Shown here: one piece after another, positions 1 through 8,853 of the stretch
Position numbering within the stretch: the first letter of the stretch is position 1
How the letters are laid out: each line of letters begins with the position of its first letter
Source: Glacieibacterium arshaanense
Lineage (GTDB): Bacteria; Pseudomonadota; Alphaproteobacteria; Sphingomonadales; Sphingomonadaceae
Length of the DNA: 64,000 bases
Assembly: GCF_004681125.1 (NCBI RefSeq)
Contig: NZ_SIHO01000001.1
Coordinates: 248,001-312,000 of the forward strand
Direction: 5' to 3'
Position numbers and translations under genes: made by a program
Notes under the pieces: generated by a model
Seen by the model: only the letters and a program-made list of their open reading frames with translations
What the model was told of the DNA's origin: nothing
Databases searched by the model: none

Positions 1-426
1 AGCAAATATTGGGTGACCTATGTGCTCGATCTGCGGACACTGGGCAGCGTGGAATTGCTGCCGGTTTTCAACCTGACCTGGGTCGAAAATACCGGCGTCT
101 CGACCGGGCTGTTCCGCGCCGAAACCGACAAGATGCGCTGGCTGCTGGTCGCTGCGACCTTGGCAATCGCGCTTGCAGTGGCGGTGTGGATCGCACGCGA
201 GAAGAACCGCTGGGACGTTTTCGCGCTCGGGCTGGTACTCGGCGGCGCGCTCGGCAACATCGTCGACCGCGCGCGCTACGGCTATGTCGTCGATTTTTTC
301 CACGCCTATTGGCGCGACCATCATTTTTACGTCTTCAATGTCGCGGATGCCGCTATAAGCTGCGGTGTGATGGTGCTGCTGGCACGTGCGCTGTGGGCGC
401 GCGACGCGCAGCCGGTCAAGGAGTAG
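1..426 (+). CDS. lspA: Lipoprotein signal peptidase (SPase II), 5' end outside window
   Basis: This is the C-terminal 141 residues of the inner-membrane aspartyl protease that removes signal peptides from diacylglyceryl-modified prolipoproteins. The reading frame is open from base 1 (it begins SKYWVTYVLDL), so the start lies upstream. The family motifs are visible: FNLTWVENTG near the start, GNIVDRARYGYVVDF with the first catalytic Asp, and FNVADAAIS with the second. Three hydrophobic segments remain. It is followed after 4 nt by a lipoprotein gene, which is a plausible substrate. Identification is firm; only the N-terminus is missing. Confidence 0.95.
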   Translation, partial: SKYWVTYVLDLRTLGSVELLPVFNLTWVENTGVSTGLFRAETDKMRWLLVAATLAIALAVAVWIAREKNRWDVFALGLVLGGALGNIVDRARYGYVVDFFHAYWRDHHFYVFNVADAAISCGVMVLLARALWARDAQPVKE

Positions 427-430
427 AGTG

Positions 431-877
431 ATGCGCCTGGGTTCGAACAAGTTTGTGGTGGTTTCGGTTGTCGCGCTCGCCGCGCTGGGCGTTACGGGCT
501 GCAAGAAGACCAGCTACAAGAACAGCAACTCGCCCGACGAGTTCGCGATCAGCCGCAACGCGCCGTTGGTCGTGCCGCCCGATTTCGCACTCGTCCCGCC
601 CAAGCCCGGCGCCCCGCGCGCGCTCGGTGCCGATTCGCAGACGCAGGCCGTCGAAGCGCTATTCGGCCCCGGTGCCAAACCGCCGCCGAAGTCGGCGAGC
701 GAACAGCAGCTGCTTGACAAGGCCGGCGCTACCAAGCCCGACCCTTCGGCGCGTTCAACCGCCGGTGACGCCACCAACGCGGCGATGGTCGACAAGGGCG
801 CATTCGTCCAGGAACTGCTCGCCGCCCGCCCCGGTAGCACCAACGCCGCTGTCGCGAGCGTTTCGACGGGCGGCTAA
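431..877 (+). CDS. DUF3035-type outer-membrane lipoprotein
   Basis: A 148-residue predicted lipoprotein. Residues 1-22 form a signal peptide ending in the lipobox GVTGC, so Cys would be acylated and the mature chain anchored in the envelope. The mature part opens with SPDEFAISRNAPLVVPPDF, the recognisable core of the DUF3035 (BamF-like) family, and continues as a Pro/Ala-rich tail without further motifs. The ATG is 4 nt after the lspA stop, so the two are probably co-transcribed. The molecular function is unknown to me beyond family membership. Confidence 0.85.
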   Translation: MRLGSNKFVVVSVVALAALGVTGCKKTSYKNSNSPDEFAISRNAPLVVPPDFALVPPKPGAPRALGADSQTQAVEALFGPGAKPPPKSASEQQLLDKAGATKPDPSARSTAGDATNAAMVDKGAFVQELLAARPGSTNAAVASVSTGG

Positions 878-879
878 GA

Positions 880-1005
880 GCCTCCGGCGGGCAGGGACTT
901 GTCCCTGCACCCTGAAGTTTGCGGGGAGCACCATCGAGCCGCGCGGTTCCTGCTGGGCTGTCACAAGCAAAAGGGTGCAGGGACAAGTCCCTGCCCGCCG
1001 GAGGC
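880..1005. repeat. Family A repeat, inverted pair (copy A1)
   Basis: Two arms, 880-913 and 972-1005, are perfect 34-bp reverse complements separated by 58 nt. Each arm contains its own small hairpin (CAGGGACTTGTCCCTG). The element starts 2 nt after the DUF3035 stop and ends 12 nt before the stop of the convergent ATPase gene. The same core (CCTCCGGCGGGCAGGG ... CCCTGCACCC) recurs seven more times in the window. It could act as a bidirectional transcript-end hairpin; that is inference. Confidence 0.9.
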
Positions 1006-1016
1006 CCTTCAACGGC

Positions 1017-2588
1017 CTACTTGAATAGCGACCCCAACAACCCGCGCAGCAACTGCCCGCCGACCTTGCCGCCAAGCTGGCGGCCGACTGACGTTGCCGC
1101 CGACCGCGCCGCCGACTCCATCATTTTTTCGGTCATCGATTTGGGCGCGTTGCGTGCGGCGCGTTCGGCGGCGGCTTCGGCGCGGATGCGCGCGGCTTCC
1201 TGTGCTGCCGCCTGCTTTTGCGCAAACGCTTCGGCCTTGGCGGCGGCTGCAGCGGCCTTGGCTTCGGCGTCAGCGGTTTTTGCTGCGGTCGCGGCTTCGG
1301 CGCTTTCGGCGGCCTTGGCGGTGAGCAGTTCGTACGCGCTTTCGCGGTCGACGACTTCCTCATACTTGCCGGCGACGCCCGAGGTGTCGATCATTACCTT
1401 GCGTTCAGCCGGCGTGATCGGCCCGACCCGCGAGCGTGGCGGCGCGATCAGCGTGCGTTCGACGGGCGAGGGGGCGCCGTCATCCATCAGCAGCGACACC
1501 AGCGCCTCGCCAACCTTAAGTTCGGTTATCGCGGTCTCGACGTTGAGCTTGGGGTTGGTGCGGAAGGTGGTGGCGGCCGCCTTGATCGCCTTCTGGTCGC
1601 GCGGCGTGAAGGCGCGCAGCGCGTGCTGGACGCGGTTGCCGAGCTGGCCGGCGACGTTTTCGGGAATGTCGATCGGGTTCTGCGAGATGAAGTAGACGCC
1701 GACACCCTTCGAGCGCACCAGCCGCACGACCTGCTCGATCTTGTCGAGCAGTGCCTTGGGCGCCTCGTCGAACAACAGATGCGCCTCGTCAAAGAAGAAC
1801 ACCAGCTTCGGCTTGGGCGGGTCGCCGACTTCGGGTAGCGTCGTAAACAGTTCGTTGAGCAGCCAGAGCAGGAAGGTTGCATAGAGGCGCGGCGACTGCA
1901 TCAGCTTGTCGGCGGCGAGGATGTTGACCTGCCCGCGACCATTGTCATCGACCGCGATGAAATCGGCAATATCGAGTGCCGGCTCACCGAAGAAGTTGGC
2001 ACCGCCCTGCGATTCGAGCTGCAGCAACTGGCGCTGGATGGTGCCGACGCTGGCCTTGGTGACATTGCCGTATTTCGACGCGAGCTCGCCGGCGTTGTCG
2101 GCGCAGTAACTCAGCATCGCCTGCAAGTCCTTGAGGTCGAGCAGCATCAACCCCTGTTCGTCGGCGTAGCGGAACGCCACCGACAGCACGCCTTCCTGCG
2201 TTTCGTTGAGCCCCATCAACCGCGCCAGCAACAGCGGTCCCATTTCCGAAATCGTCGTCCGCACCGGGTGGCCCTGCTGGCCAAATAGGTCCCAGAACAC
2301 CACGGGGTTGTCGGCAAAAGCAAAGCCCTCGATGCCGAGTTCCGCGGCGCGCTTGCTTGTCCATGCCGCTTCCGGCGAGCCCATCATCGCCATGCCGGCA
2401 ATGTCGCCCTTCACGTCGGCAAGGAACACCGGCACGCCTTCGCGGCTGAAACCTTCGGCCAATGTCTGCAGCGTCACTGTCTTGCCTGTGCCGGTGGCGC
2501 CGGCAATCAGCCCGTGGCGGTTGGCGCGGCGCAGCACTAGCGCCTGCGGATGTTCTTCGCCCTTACCGATGAAAATACTGTCGGCCAT
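1017..2588 (-). CDS. HerA-like ATPase (DUF853 / YjgR family)
   Basis: A 523-residue P-loop ATPase of the HerA/FtsK superfamily. Walker A is GATGTGKT at about residues 30-37 and Walker B is [17 protein letters not shown] in the middle. The final ~100 residues are an Ala/Lys/Glu-rich stretch ([19 protein letters not shown]) that reads as a long charged helix or coiled coil, followed by a short Gly/Leu-rich tail. DUF853 proteins are related to DNA-translocating helicases, but their cellular job is not settled. It is convergent with the lipoprotein gene and divergent from the ompA-family gene. No nuclease partner (NurA) is present in the window, so a defence or end-resection role is not supported here. 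Confidence 0.88.
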   Translation of the reverse strand: MADSIFIGKGEEHPQALVLRRANRHGLIAGATGTGKTVTLQTLAEGFSREGVPVFLADVKGDIAGMAMMGSPEAAWTSKRAAELGIEGFAFADNPVVFWDLFGQQGHPVRTTISEMGPLLLARLMGLNETQEGVLSVAFRYADEQGLMLLDLKDLQAMLSYCADNAGELASKYGNVTKASVGTIQRQLLQLESQGGANFFGEPALDIADFIAVDDNGRGQVNILAADKLMQSPRLYATFLLWLLNELFTTLPEVGDPPKPKLVFFFDEAHLLFDEAPKALLDKIEQVVRLVRSKGVGVYFISQNPIDIPENVAGQLGNRVQHALRAFTPRDQKAIKAAATTFRTNPKLNVETAITELKVGEALVSLLMDDGAPSPVERTLIAPPRSRVGPITPAERKVMIDTSGVAGKYEEVVDRESAYELLTAKAAESAEAATAAKTADAEAKAAAAAAKAEAFAQKQAAAQEAARIRAEAAAERAARNAPKSMTEKMMESAARSAATSVGRQLGGKVGGQLLRGLLGSLFK

Positions 2589-2789
2589 GTTGTTCTGCCC
2601 TGCCAGGTTGAGCTGTCAGCGTTAGGGCGTTCGGCGCGGTGCTTCAACAGCTTTGGCGCCGGTCGCGGCAGCTCCGCAGGTGATGTATGGTTTGGCTCAA
2701 ATAGTCTTAGCGTCGATGTTAAGGATTTGCTAGAAAGTCATGTCGCCCGTGGCGCGGTGCTGCCGGCTTTGACAGGGGAAGGGTTCAAA

Positions 2790-3608
2790 ATGGCCAATTC
2801 ATCTTATCTGCGCCTTGGCTTCGTCGGTGCGCTGCTGCTCGCCGGTTCGACGATGGCACTCGCAGACGGCACCAATATCAAGGGAGTGATTACCTCGCGC
2901 GACGGCGCCAACATGACCGTCACCGGTCAGGACGGCACCAAGACGGTCATCACCATCACCGATACGACCAACGTCCAGCAGGTCGAAGGATCGCTTGGCG
3001 TTCGCAAGGACAGTGAACCCGCAACGGCGCTCATCGACGGTCTGCCGGTCAGTGTCGATGTCGTGCAGAATGGCACCGAGACCGATGCAACGGCCGTCAA
3101 GTTCAAGGCCAGCGACCTCAAGACCGCGCAGATGGTTCAGGCCGGGGTTGCGCAGGAAGACGCCAAGCTGCAGAGCCAGGTCAGCGCCAACGCTGCCAAC
3201 GAAGCCGACCTGCGTAACCACGTCGCCAACATGGACAACTACACCAGCGTGGCCGACACCACGGTGCTGTTCGCCGTCAACAGCACCGCGCTCAGCCCGG
3301 CTGCGAAGAGCGCGCTGCAAGCGATCTCGGCCAAGGCGAAGGCGACCAATGGCTATCTGGTTTCGGTTCAGGGCTTCACCGATTCGTCGGGCAACGCTGC
3401 CTATAACCAGAAGCTCAGCGATGAGCGTGCCGCTGCCGTGACCGCCTATCTGCTACAGATCGGCAACATCAAGCCTTACCGCATGCTGTCGCCTGCCGCG
3501 ATGAGCCAGTCGAACCCGGTGGGCTCGAATGAAACGGCGTCTGGCAAGGCTGAAAACCGCCGTGTTACGGTGAACGTGCTGGTGAGCAAGGGCTTGCAGG
3601 GGCTGTGA
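2790..3608 (+). CDS. OmpA-family peptidoglycan-binding protein with extra N-terminal domain
   Basis: A 272-residue exported protein. I chose the ATG at 2790 because it follows AGGGGAAGGG and opens a clean signal peptide (MANSSYLRLGFVGALLLAG, cleavage near ALA-DG). Mature residues ~25-115 are a beta-rich domain (GVITSRDGANMTVTG...) resembling small OB-like or DUF5666 domains. A short helical linker leads to an OmpA C-terminal domain from ~150, with the diaminopimelate-binding Asp in GFTDSSGNAAYNQKLSDER and the Arg in ENRRVTVNV. No eight-strand barrel is visible, so it is probably a periplasmic or anchored cell-wall-binding protein rather than a porin. Confidence 0.85.
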   Translation: MANSSYLRLGFVGALLLAGSTMALADGTNIKGVITSRDGANMTVTGQDGTKTVITITDTTNVQQVEGSLGVRKDSEPATALIDGLPVSVDVVQNGTETDATAVKFKASDLKTAQMVQAGVAQEDAKLQSQVSANAANEADLRNHVANMDNYTSVADTTVLFAVNSTALSPAAKSALQAISAKAKATNGYLVSVQGFTDSSGNAAYNQKLSDERAAAVTAYLLQIGNIKPYRMLSPAAMSQSNPVGSNETASGKAENRRVTVNVLVSKGLQGL

Positions 3609-3634
3609 GGCGCAGCGCGGCCGCGCCGAAGGTA

Positions 3635-3742
3635 AAATTTGCGTAGCGAATTTTCACTTCGGCGCGGACTCGCGCCAGCCCGGACGGCGGGGCAGCGGCT
3701 TTCGAGCCGCTGAACCCGCCCGACGGCCCGGCTTTGCCGGGC
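3635..3742 (+). repeat. Family B three-hairpin repeat (copy B1)
   Basis: The element holds an A/T-flanked stem (AAAATTTGC...GCGAATTTT, 3635-3655), a central GC stem inside the 42-bp block 3677-3718, and a final stem-loop GCCCGGCTTTGCCGGGC (3726-3742). The 42-bp block is repeated as a perfect inverted copy at 3887-3928. A related element lies at 25886-25992. It sits directly downstream of the ompA-family stop. Confidence 0.85.
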
Positions 3743-3751
3743 TCTTTTTTT
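3726..3751 (+). terminator. Intrinsic terminator after the ompA-family gene
   Basis: Stem GCCCGGC, loop TTT and stem GCCGGGC are followed by CTCTTTTTTT. This is a textbook rho-independent terminator, formed by the last hairpin of repeat copy B1. Confidence 0.85.
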
Positions 3752-3870
3752 GTCTGCCTGCTTCTTGGCTGCGTTCCCGTCGGTGCACCGCAAGCGCGGG
3801 CTTAGCCCGCGCCGGTCGTGGCGCGACGTTCAAACGTTGAGAAGGCCAGAAAGCAAGCAAGTGCCAGGCG

Positions 3871-3968
3871 CAGCCGTGCCGTCGGACGGGTTCAGCGGCT
3901 CGAAAGCCGCTGCCCCGCCGTCCGGGCTTGCCCGAGTCTCAAAGTAGCGGAAAATCGCTGCGCAATTT
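3871..3968 (-). repeat. Family B repeat, inverted orientation (copy B2)
   Basis: Reverse-strand copy of the family B element. Positions 3887-3928 are the exact reverse complement of 3677-3718, and the A/T-flanked stem is present at about 3951-3968 (AAAATCGCTGCGCAATTT). It lies between the ompA terminator and the stop codon of the convergent degP-type gene, so transcripts from either side end in a family B element. Confidence 0.85.
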
Positions 3969-3995
3969 GTCCGCTATTTTGTGCCGGGATGCGCC

Positions 3996-5567
3996 TTACT
4001 TCGCGGAGGATTTCGGCGCCATTAATTTCACGCCAATATACCGCGCCGGATTCGGCCCACGCTGCACCAGCAGCAACACCGTATCCCGACCGGCCTTGCG
4101 TGCATCGTCGACCGCTGCGGCCGCTTCAGCCGGCGTGTTGACCGGCCGCTGGTTGATCTGAACGATCAGGTCGCCGCGCTGCAGCCCGTTGGCCGCGGCG
4201 TCACTTGACGGGTTGAGCCCGGCGATGACGACGCCCTTGGCGGTTTCGGGCAGCTTGAGCTGGCGGCGCGTGTCGGGCGTCAGCGCCTGCAGCGAAATGC
4301 CGAGGCTCTGGCGTGCGGCTTCGGCGCCAGGTGCCGGCTTGTCCTTGCTATCGGCATCTTCACCAACGGCAGGGGTGCCGGTAATCACGGCTTCGCTCGG
4401 GCGCTTGGTCAGTGTGGCGTTGACGGTCATGGTCTTGCCGTCGCGGATCAACTCGACCGGCACCGTTGCGCCGATCGGCGTATTAGCGACAATAAAGCTC
4501 AACGTGTTGTCGAAGGTGACCGGTTGGTTGGCGACCTTGACGATGACGTCGCCCTGCTTGATGCCGGCGCGCGCGGCGGGGCCGCTGGGTTCGACCGAAG
4601 CGACGATTTCGCCGCGATCCTTGGGCAGGCCGAGGCTGGCGGCAATATCGGGCGAAACCGGCTGGATGCCGACACCGAGATAGCCGCGCGTTACTGCGCC
4701 GGTAGTCCGCAACTGCTGGATAACCGGTGCTGCGAGTTCGGCGGGAATGGCAAAGCCCAGCCCGACGTTGCCGCCGGTCGGCGAGAAGATCGCGGTGTTG
4801 ATGCCGATGACCTTGCCATCGAGGTCGAACAGCGGACCGCCCGAATTACCTTGGTTGATCGACGCGTCGGTCTGGATGTAGCGGTCGTACTGGCCCGAAC
4901 CGATGTTGCGGTGCAGTGCAGACACGATACCCGCGGTCACCGTGCCGCCGAGCCCGAACGGGTTGCCGATGGCAATCGCCCAGTCGCCGACGCGCGTGTC
5001 GGCGCTGTTGCCGAAGCTGACATAGGGCAGGTCCTTGGCGTCGATCTTGAGCAGCGCCAGATCCGACAGCGCGTCGCGACCGACGACCTTCGCGGTGAAT
5101 TCGCGTCGGTCGGCGAGCGTCACGGTGATCGAATCGACAACAGTCTTGGGCTCGCCGTTGCGGGGGTCGCCGCCCGAAATGACATGGTTGTTGGTGACGA
5201 TATAGCCATCGGGCGAGATGATGAAGCCTGAGCCCAGCGACGTCGCCTCGCGCGTGACGGCCTCGCCATCGGCACCCTGCTGTTCCTGGAAGCGCTTGAA
5301 CAGTTCATCGAGCGGCGTGCCCGGCGTCAGCTTGGGCATCTTGCCGACTTCGACCTTCTGCGTCGTCGACACATTGACGACGGTCGGCGTCAGCCGCGCG
5401 GTCAAGTCGGCAAAGCTGCGCGGTGCGCCGCCGGGGCCGGTGGTCGCAGGGGCGCCGGCGCTGACCGGCGGCTGGGTGGCCACAACGGGTGCAGCGGCAG
5501 GCGCCTGCGCGTGTGCAACACTCCCCAGGATCAGAAATGCTGGAATCAGGCTCCGGACAATCCGCAC
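3996..5567 (-). CDS. degP: Do/DegP-family periplasmic serine protease
   Basis: A 523-residue HtrA-type protease and chaperone for misfolded envelope proteins. I chose the GTG at 5567 because AGGAG lies 9 nt upstream; a TTG nine bases further out abuts the Shine-Dalgarno sequence. Residues 1-20 are a signal peptide ending AHA-QA. The catalytic triad is His128 (TNNHVISGG), Asp169 (SDLALLKI) and Ser242 (NQGNSGGPL). Two PDZ domains follow, roughly residues 280-375 and 430-515. It is the last gene after hflK and hflC on the same strand, 120 nt downstream of hflC, with a perfect hairpin in the gap. Together these are an envelope and membrane protein quality-control group. Confidence 0.95.
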   Translation of the reverse strand: MRIVRSLIPAFLILGSVAHAQAPAAAPVVATQPPVSAGAPATTGPGGAPRSFADLTARLTPTVVNVSTTQKVEVGKMPKLTPGTPLDELFKRFQEQQGADGEAVTREATSLGSGFIISPDGYIVTNNHVISGGDPRNGEPKTVVDSITVTLADRREFTAKVVGRDALSDLALLKIDAKDLPYVSFGNSADTRVGDWAIAIGNPFGLGGTVTAGIVSALHRNIGSGQYDRYIQTDASINQGNSGGPLFDLDGKVIGINTAIFSPTGGNVGLGFAIPAELAAPVIQQLRTTGAVTRGYLGVGIQPVSPDIAASLGLPKDRGEIVASVEPSGPAARAGIKQGDVIVKVANQPVTFDNTLSFIVANTPIGATVPVELIRDGKTMTVNATLTKRPSEAVITGTPAVGEDADSKDKPAPGAEAARQSLGISLQALTPDTRRQLKLPETAKGVVIAGLNPSSDAAANGLQRGDLIVQINQRPVNTPAEAAAAVDDARKAGRDTVLLLVQRGPNPARYIGVKLMAPKSSAK

Positions 5568-5604
5568 GTGGTTCAACTCCTAAAATTCGCTCGCTCTAAA
5601 GTCG

Positions 5605-5633
5605 GCACCCGCGACGGAAATCATCGCGGGTGC
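5605..5633 (-). other. Perfect hairpin between hflC and degP
   Basis: Ten-base-pair inverted repeat (GCACCCGCGA / TCGCGGGTGC) with a 9-nt loop and no T-run. It may partly terminate the hflKC message or protect its end. Confidence 0.6.
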
Positions 5634-5687
5634 CTGCTGTTCCTAATCACGCCAAGATGAACAATTGCTGTCTTGGCAGTTCATATG

Positions 5688-6533
5688 TCAACGCGCGGTC
5701 TTGCGGCCTTCAAACTCGCGCAGGAACTCGTTGCCCGTCGATAGAACGACGGTGGCGTTGTTGTTGTTGAACGTCGTCCGATACGCCTGCATGGCGCGGT
5801 AGAAGGCGTAGAAGTCGGGATCCTTGCCGAAGCTTTCAGCGTAGATGCGCGCAGCGTTGGCGTCGGCTTCGGCGCGGACCAGTTGCGCTTGCTTGTTGCC
5901 CTGGGCACGGATGGTCAGCGCTTCCTGTGCACGCTGCGACCGCATGCGGGTGAACGCCGAATCGAGCGGGGCGCCGGTCGGCAGATCGGCGCGCTTGATG
6001 CGTACGTCGACGATTTCGGCGCCGTACTGCTTGGCCAGCTTGTTCACGCTGCTCTGGATATCATCCATCATCTGCGAGCGTTCGGGGCTCAGCAGCGCCG
6101 CGAACGGCTGCTTGCCAAGTTCGTTGCGCAGCCGCGACGCCAGAATCCGCGACAGCGCCTCGGCTACGCGCTCTTCGCTGCCGACGGTTTCATACATGCG
6201 CTGCGGGTTGGTGATGCGGAAGCGTGCGAAGGCGTCGACGACCAGCCGGAGCTGATCGGTCGACAGCACTGTCTGCTCGGGCATGTCGAGGTCGAGCACG
6301 CGCTTGTCGATAAACACGACGTTTTCGATGAACGGCACCTTGAGCGCGAGGCCGGCACCACCGCTGCCGAACGGCGCCTTGGCGTTATAGGTGTTGAGGA
6401 TGCGTTCGGGCTTGCCGAGGCGCAGCACCAGCGCCTGCGAGGTCTCGGGCACGGTGAACAGCGAAGACGCAAGTACGAAGCCGCCGATTACAGCGGCAAC
6501 AGCATAAGGCACCGGATTGCGGAGAATGTTCAT
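5688..6533 (-). CDS. hflC: HflC, SPFH-domain modulator of FtsH
   Basis: A 281-residue protein. It begins MNILRNPVPYAVAAVIGGF with one N-terminal transmembrane anchor (about residues 8-27), followed by an SPFH/Band-7 domain (VPETSQALVLRLGKP...) and a long helical region (ALTIRAQGNKQAQLVRAEADANAARIYAE). HflC pairs with HflK to form a cage around the FtsH protease on the periplasmic side. The start ATG is one base beyond the hflK stop, so the genes are translationally coupled. A start 30 codons upstream lies inside hflK and adds only low-complexity Arg/Pro sequence; I reject it. FtsH itself is not in this window. Confidence 0.94.
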   Translation of the reverse strand: MNILRNPVPYAVAAVIGGFVLASSLFTVPETSQALVLRLGKPERILNTYNAKAPFGSGGAGLALKVPFIENVVFIDKRVLDLDMPEQTVLSTDQLRLVVDAFARFRITNPQRMYETVGSEERVAEALSRILASRLRNELGKQPFAALLSPERSQMMDDIQSSVNKLAKQYGAEIVDVRIKRADLPTGAPLDSAFTRMRSQRAQEALTIRAQGNKQAQLVRAEADANAARIYAESFGKDPDFYAFYRAMQAYRTTFNNNNATVVLSTGNEFLREFEGRKTAR

Positions 6534-6534
6534 C

Positions 6535-7632
6535 TTACTTCGCCTTCTCAGCTTCTGGTGCAGCCGCGGCGGAGCGCGCTGCCCGGCGCTGGACTTCAGA
6601 CAGCGGCAGATAGGTCTGGACACTGCCCGGTTCGATGACCGTCATGTCGGTCTTGCCGAGCACGTCTTCCATCGTTTCCAGATACATGCGCTTTCGCGTG
6701 ACTTCGGGTGCCAACTTGTACTGGGCATACACAGCATCGAACGCCGCGGTCGCACCCTGCGCCACCGCCAGCAACTGCTGCGCATAGCCGCGTGACTGGT
6801 TGAGCGCCTGTTGTGCGTCCTGCTGCGCTGCCGACACATCCTTGAACGCTTCGTCGACCGCAGCGGGCGGATCGGCCTGCTTGATGTCGACACCGCGGAT
6901 TTCGATGCCGCCGCGGTAGCTGTCGAGCATCTCCTGCATACGTTCACGCACCTGCTCGGCAATCTGCGCGCGCTGCGGGCCGATCGCGTCATTTAGCCGT
7001 GCCTTGCCGATTTCGGAACGCATCGCCGATTCGGCGGTTTCGCGAATTGTCTGCTCGGGCTGCGCGAGCTCGAACAGGTAAAGTTCGGGGTTCTTGATCT
7101 TCCAGCGCACCGCATAGGCGATGTCGATGATGTTCTGGTCGCCGGTCAACATCAGGTTCTCGGCCGCGCCATCGGAAGCGCCGATGTCGACCGAATTGAC
7201 TTGTTCGACCTTGGGCTTGAGCACGGTGTCGATCGGTGCCGGCAGCTTGAAATGGAAGCCGGGGCCGACAGTTTCGACATATTTGCCAAAGCGCATGACG
7301 ACACCGCGTTCCTGCGCGTTGATACGGAATGTCGAGGTCATGGCTATCCACAGCAGCGCGATACCGGCGACGCCATAGGCTGCGACGCGGCCGGGATTGA
7401 TATTGCTCCCACCGCCGCCACTGCCACCACCGCCTGGAATGGCGTCGCGCAGCTTGTCCTGCGTGCGGCGCAGGAAAGCTTCGATGTCGTTACCAGGCCC
7501 GCCGGTGCCGCCGGGACCACCGCCACGCTGTGGCACCGGGCGCTTGGGCGGCGCGTCACCCCAGGGGTTTTTCGGCCCTTCGCCTTCGGGGCGCTTGGAC
7601 CCGCTGCCGTCACTATTGTCCTGCCAGGGCAT
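6535..7632 (-). CDS. hflK: HflK, SPFH-domain modulator of FtsH
   Basis: A 365-residue partner of HflC. The ATG at 7632 (MPWQDNSDGSGSKRP) is preferred because AAAGG sits 6 nt upstream; an ATG two codons earlier abuts it. The N-terminus is a Pro/Gly-rich cytoplasmic tail (residues 1-70) as in other HflK proteins. One transmembrane helix follows (about 80-98, AAYGVAGIALLWIAM), then the Band-7 domain (FRINAQERGVVMRFGKY) and a helical C-terminal part. It is divergent from mrp, with 170 nt between the two start codons. Confidence 0.94.
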   Translation of the reverse strand: MPWQDNSDGSGSKRPEGEGPKNPWGDAPPKRPVPQRGGGPGGTGGPGNDIEAFLRRTQDKLRDAIPGGGGSGGGGSNINPGRVAAYGVAGIALLWIAMTSTFRINAQERGVVMRFGKYVETVGPGFHFKLPAPIDTVLKPKVEQVNSVDIGASDGAAENLMLTGDQNIIDIAYAVRWKIKNPELYLFELAQPEQTIRETAESAMRSEIGKARLNDAIGPQRAQIAEQVRERMQEMLDSYRGGIEIRGVDIKQADPPAAVDEAFKDVSAAQQDAQQALNQSRGYAQQLLAVAQGATAAFDAVYAQYKLAPEVTRKRMYLETMEDVLGKTDMTVIEPGSVQTYLPLSEVQRRAARSAAAAPEAEKAK

Positions 7633-7802
7633 CTGCATCCTTTGGAGTTCATGTCGCCCTGCCGGGCGCACTTGCATGCATGTTCAAGGGCTATATACGA
7701 AGCCTCCGCGCCGATTGCGAGGGATGCGGCGAAATCGTCGCACCTGTTGTTGCCCGCGGCGCCGTTTGTTTGCCGGCGTTGGACCGAAACTGGAGTTTTA
7801 TC

Positions 7803-8849
7803 ATGGATTTGCGCGAGCGCGCGACCGAGGCGTTGACCGTCATCGCCGACCCGCTGGGCGGCGGCAATATCGTCGCCACCGCGCGTGCGGCAGGCATCGT
7901 CGTGCGCGATGACGGTAAAGGCGGCTCGACCATCGGCCTGGTGCTCGGGCTCGATGGGCTTGCGAACGCCGATGCCGAGCGCCTGCGCGCCGAAATCGAG
8001 GTGGCCTTGCATCGTCTGCCCGACGTCAGCGAAGTGCGAATTATCCTGACCGCCGAAAAGGGTAATGCCCCTACTGGTGCGGCGGCGACCACGACCGGCA
8101 CGGTGCCCGGCATCCGTCGCATCGTGGCGGTCGCCAGCGGCAAGGGCGGCGTCGGCAAGTCGACCGTTGCTGCCAATCTCGCGGTGGCGCTCGCGCGCCA
8201 GGGCCTCGCCGTCGGGCTGCTCGATGCCGATATTTACGGCCCATCGGTGGCGACGCTGTTCGGCATCACGGCGCGTGCGCAACTGGTTGAAAAGCGTATC
8301 CAGCCAGTCAGCGCGCACGGCATCAAGCTATTGTCGATGGCGATGATGACCGATCCCGGCAAGGCGATCATCTGGCGCGGCCCGATGGCGTCATCGGCGA
8401 TGATGCAGATGGTCGAACAGGCTGACTGGGGCGTGCTCGACGTGCTGGTCATTGATCTGCCGCCCGGCACCGGCGATATCCAGTTGACGATGGCGCAAAA
8501 GCTCAAGCCCGACGGCGCGATCATCGTCTCGACGCCGCAGGACCTTGCGTTGATCGACGCGCGCCGCGCCATCGCGATGTTTGGACAGGTCAATGTGCCG
8601 GTGATCGGCATTGTCGAGAACATGAGCTACTTCCTGTGCCCCAAATGCGGCGCGCAGAGCGACATCTTCGGCCACGGCGGCGCCGAAACCGCCGCCTCCG
8701 AAATGGGCGTGCATTTCCTTGGGGCGATCCCGCTGCACGCCAGTATCCGCGCCGCTTCGGACGCTGGCACGCCGCCCGCTGCCGGTGATAGCCCGCAGGC
8801 CGAAGCGTTCACCCACCTCGCGACGGAAGTCGCGGCGCAACTGGTCTAA
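7803..8849 (+). CDS. mrp: Mrp/ApbC-type iron-sulfur cluster carrier ATPase
   Basis: A 348-residue cytosolic P-loop NTPase that carries Fe-S clusters to apoproteins. The N-terminal MIP18/DUF59-like domain covers about residues 1-90. The MinD-like domain follows, with the deviant Walker A ASGKGGVGKST (about 112-122), Walker B VLVIDLPPGTGD and the cluster-binding CxxC in YFLCPKCGAQ. The ATG at 7803 heads MDLRERATEALTVIADPL; longer in-frame extensions run back through hflK on the opposite strand and are rejected. The next gene begins 4 nt after the stop. Confidence 0.95.
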   Translation: MDLRERATEALTVIADPLGGGNIVATARAAGIVVRDDGKGGSTIGLVLGLDGLANADAERLRAEIEVALHRLPDVSEVRIILTAEKGNAPTGAAATTTGTVPGIRRIVAVASGKGGVGKSTVAANLAVALARQGLAVGLLDADIYGPSVATLFGITARAQLVEKRIQPVSAHGIKLLSMAMMTDPGKAIIWRGPMASSAMMQMVEQADWGVLDVLVIDLPPGTGDIQLTMAQKLKPDGAIIVSTPQDLALIDARRAIAMFGQVNVPVIGIVENMSYFLCPKCGAQSDIFGHGGAETAASEMGVHFLGAIPLHASIRAASDAGTPPAAGDSPQAEAFTHLATEVAAQLV

Positions 8850-8853
8850 GCCG

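Noticed and set aside
1017-2588. HerA-like ATPase as a phage-defence gene
   Set aside because: No nuclease, Sir2 or other defence partner lies next to it; neighbours are envelope genes. DUF853 members also occur as ordinary chromosomal genes.
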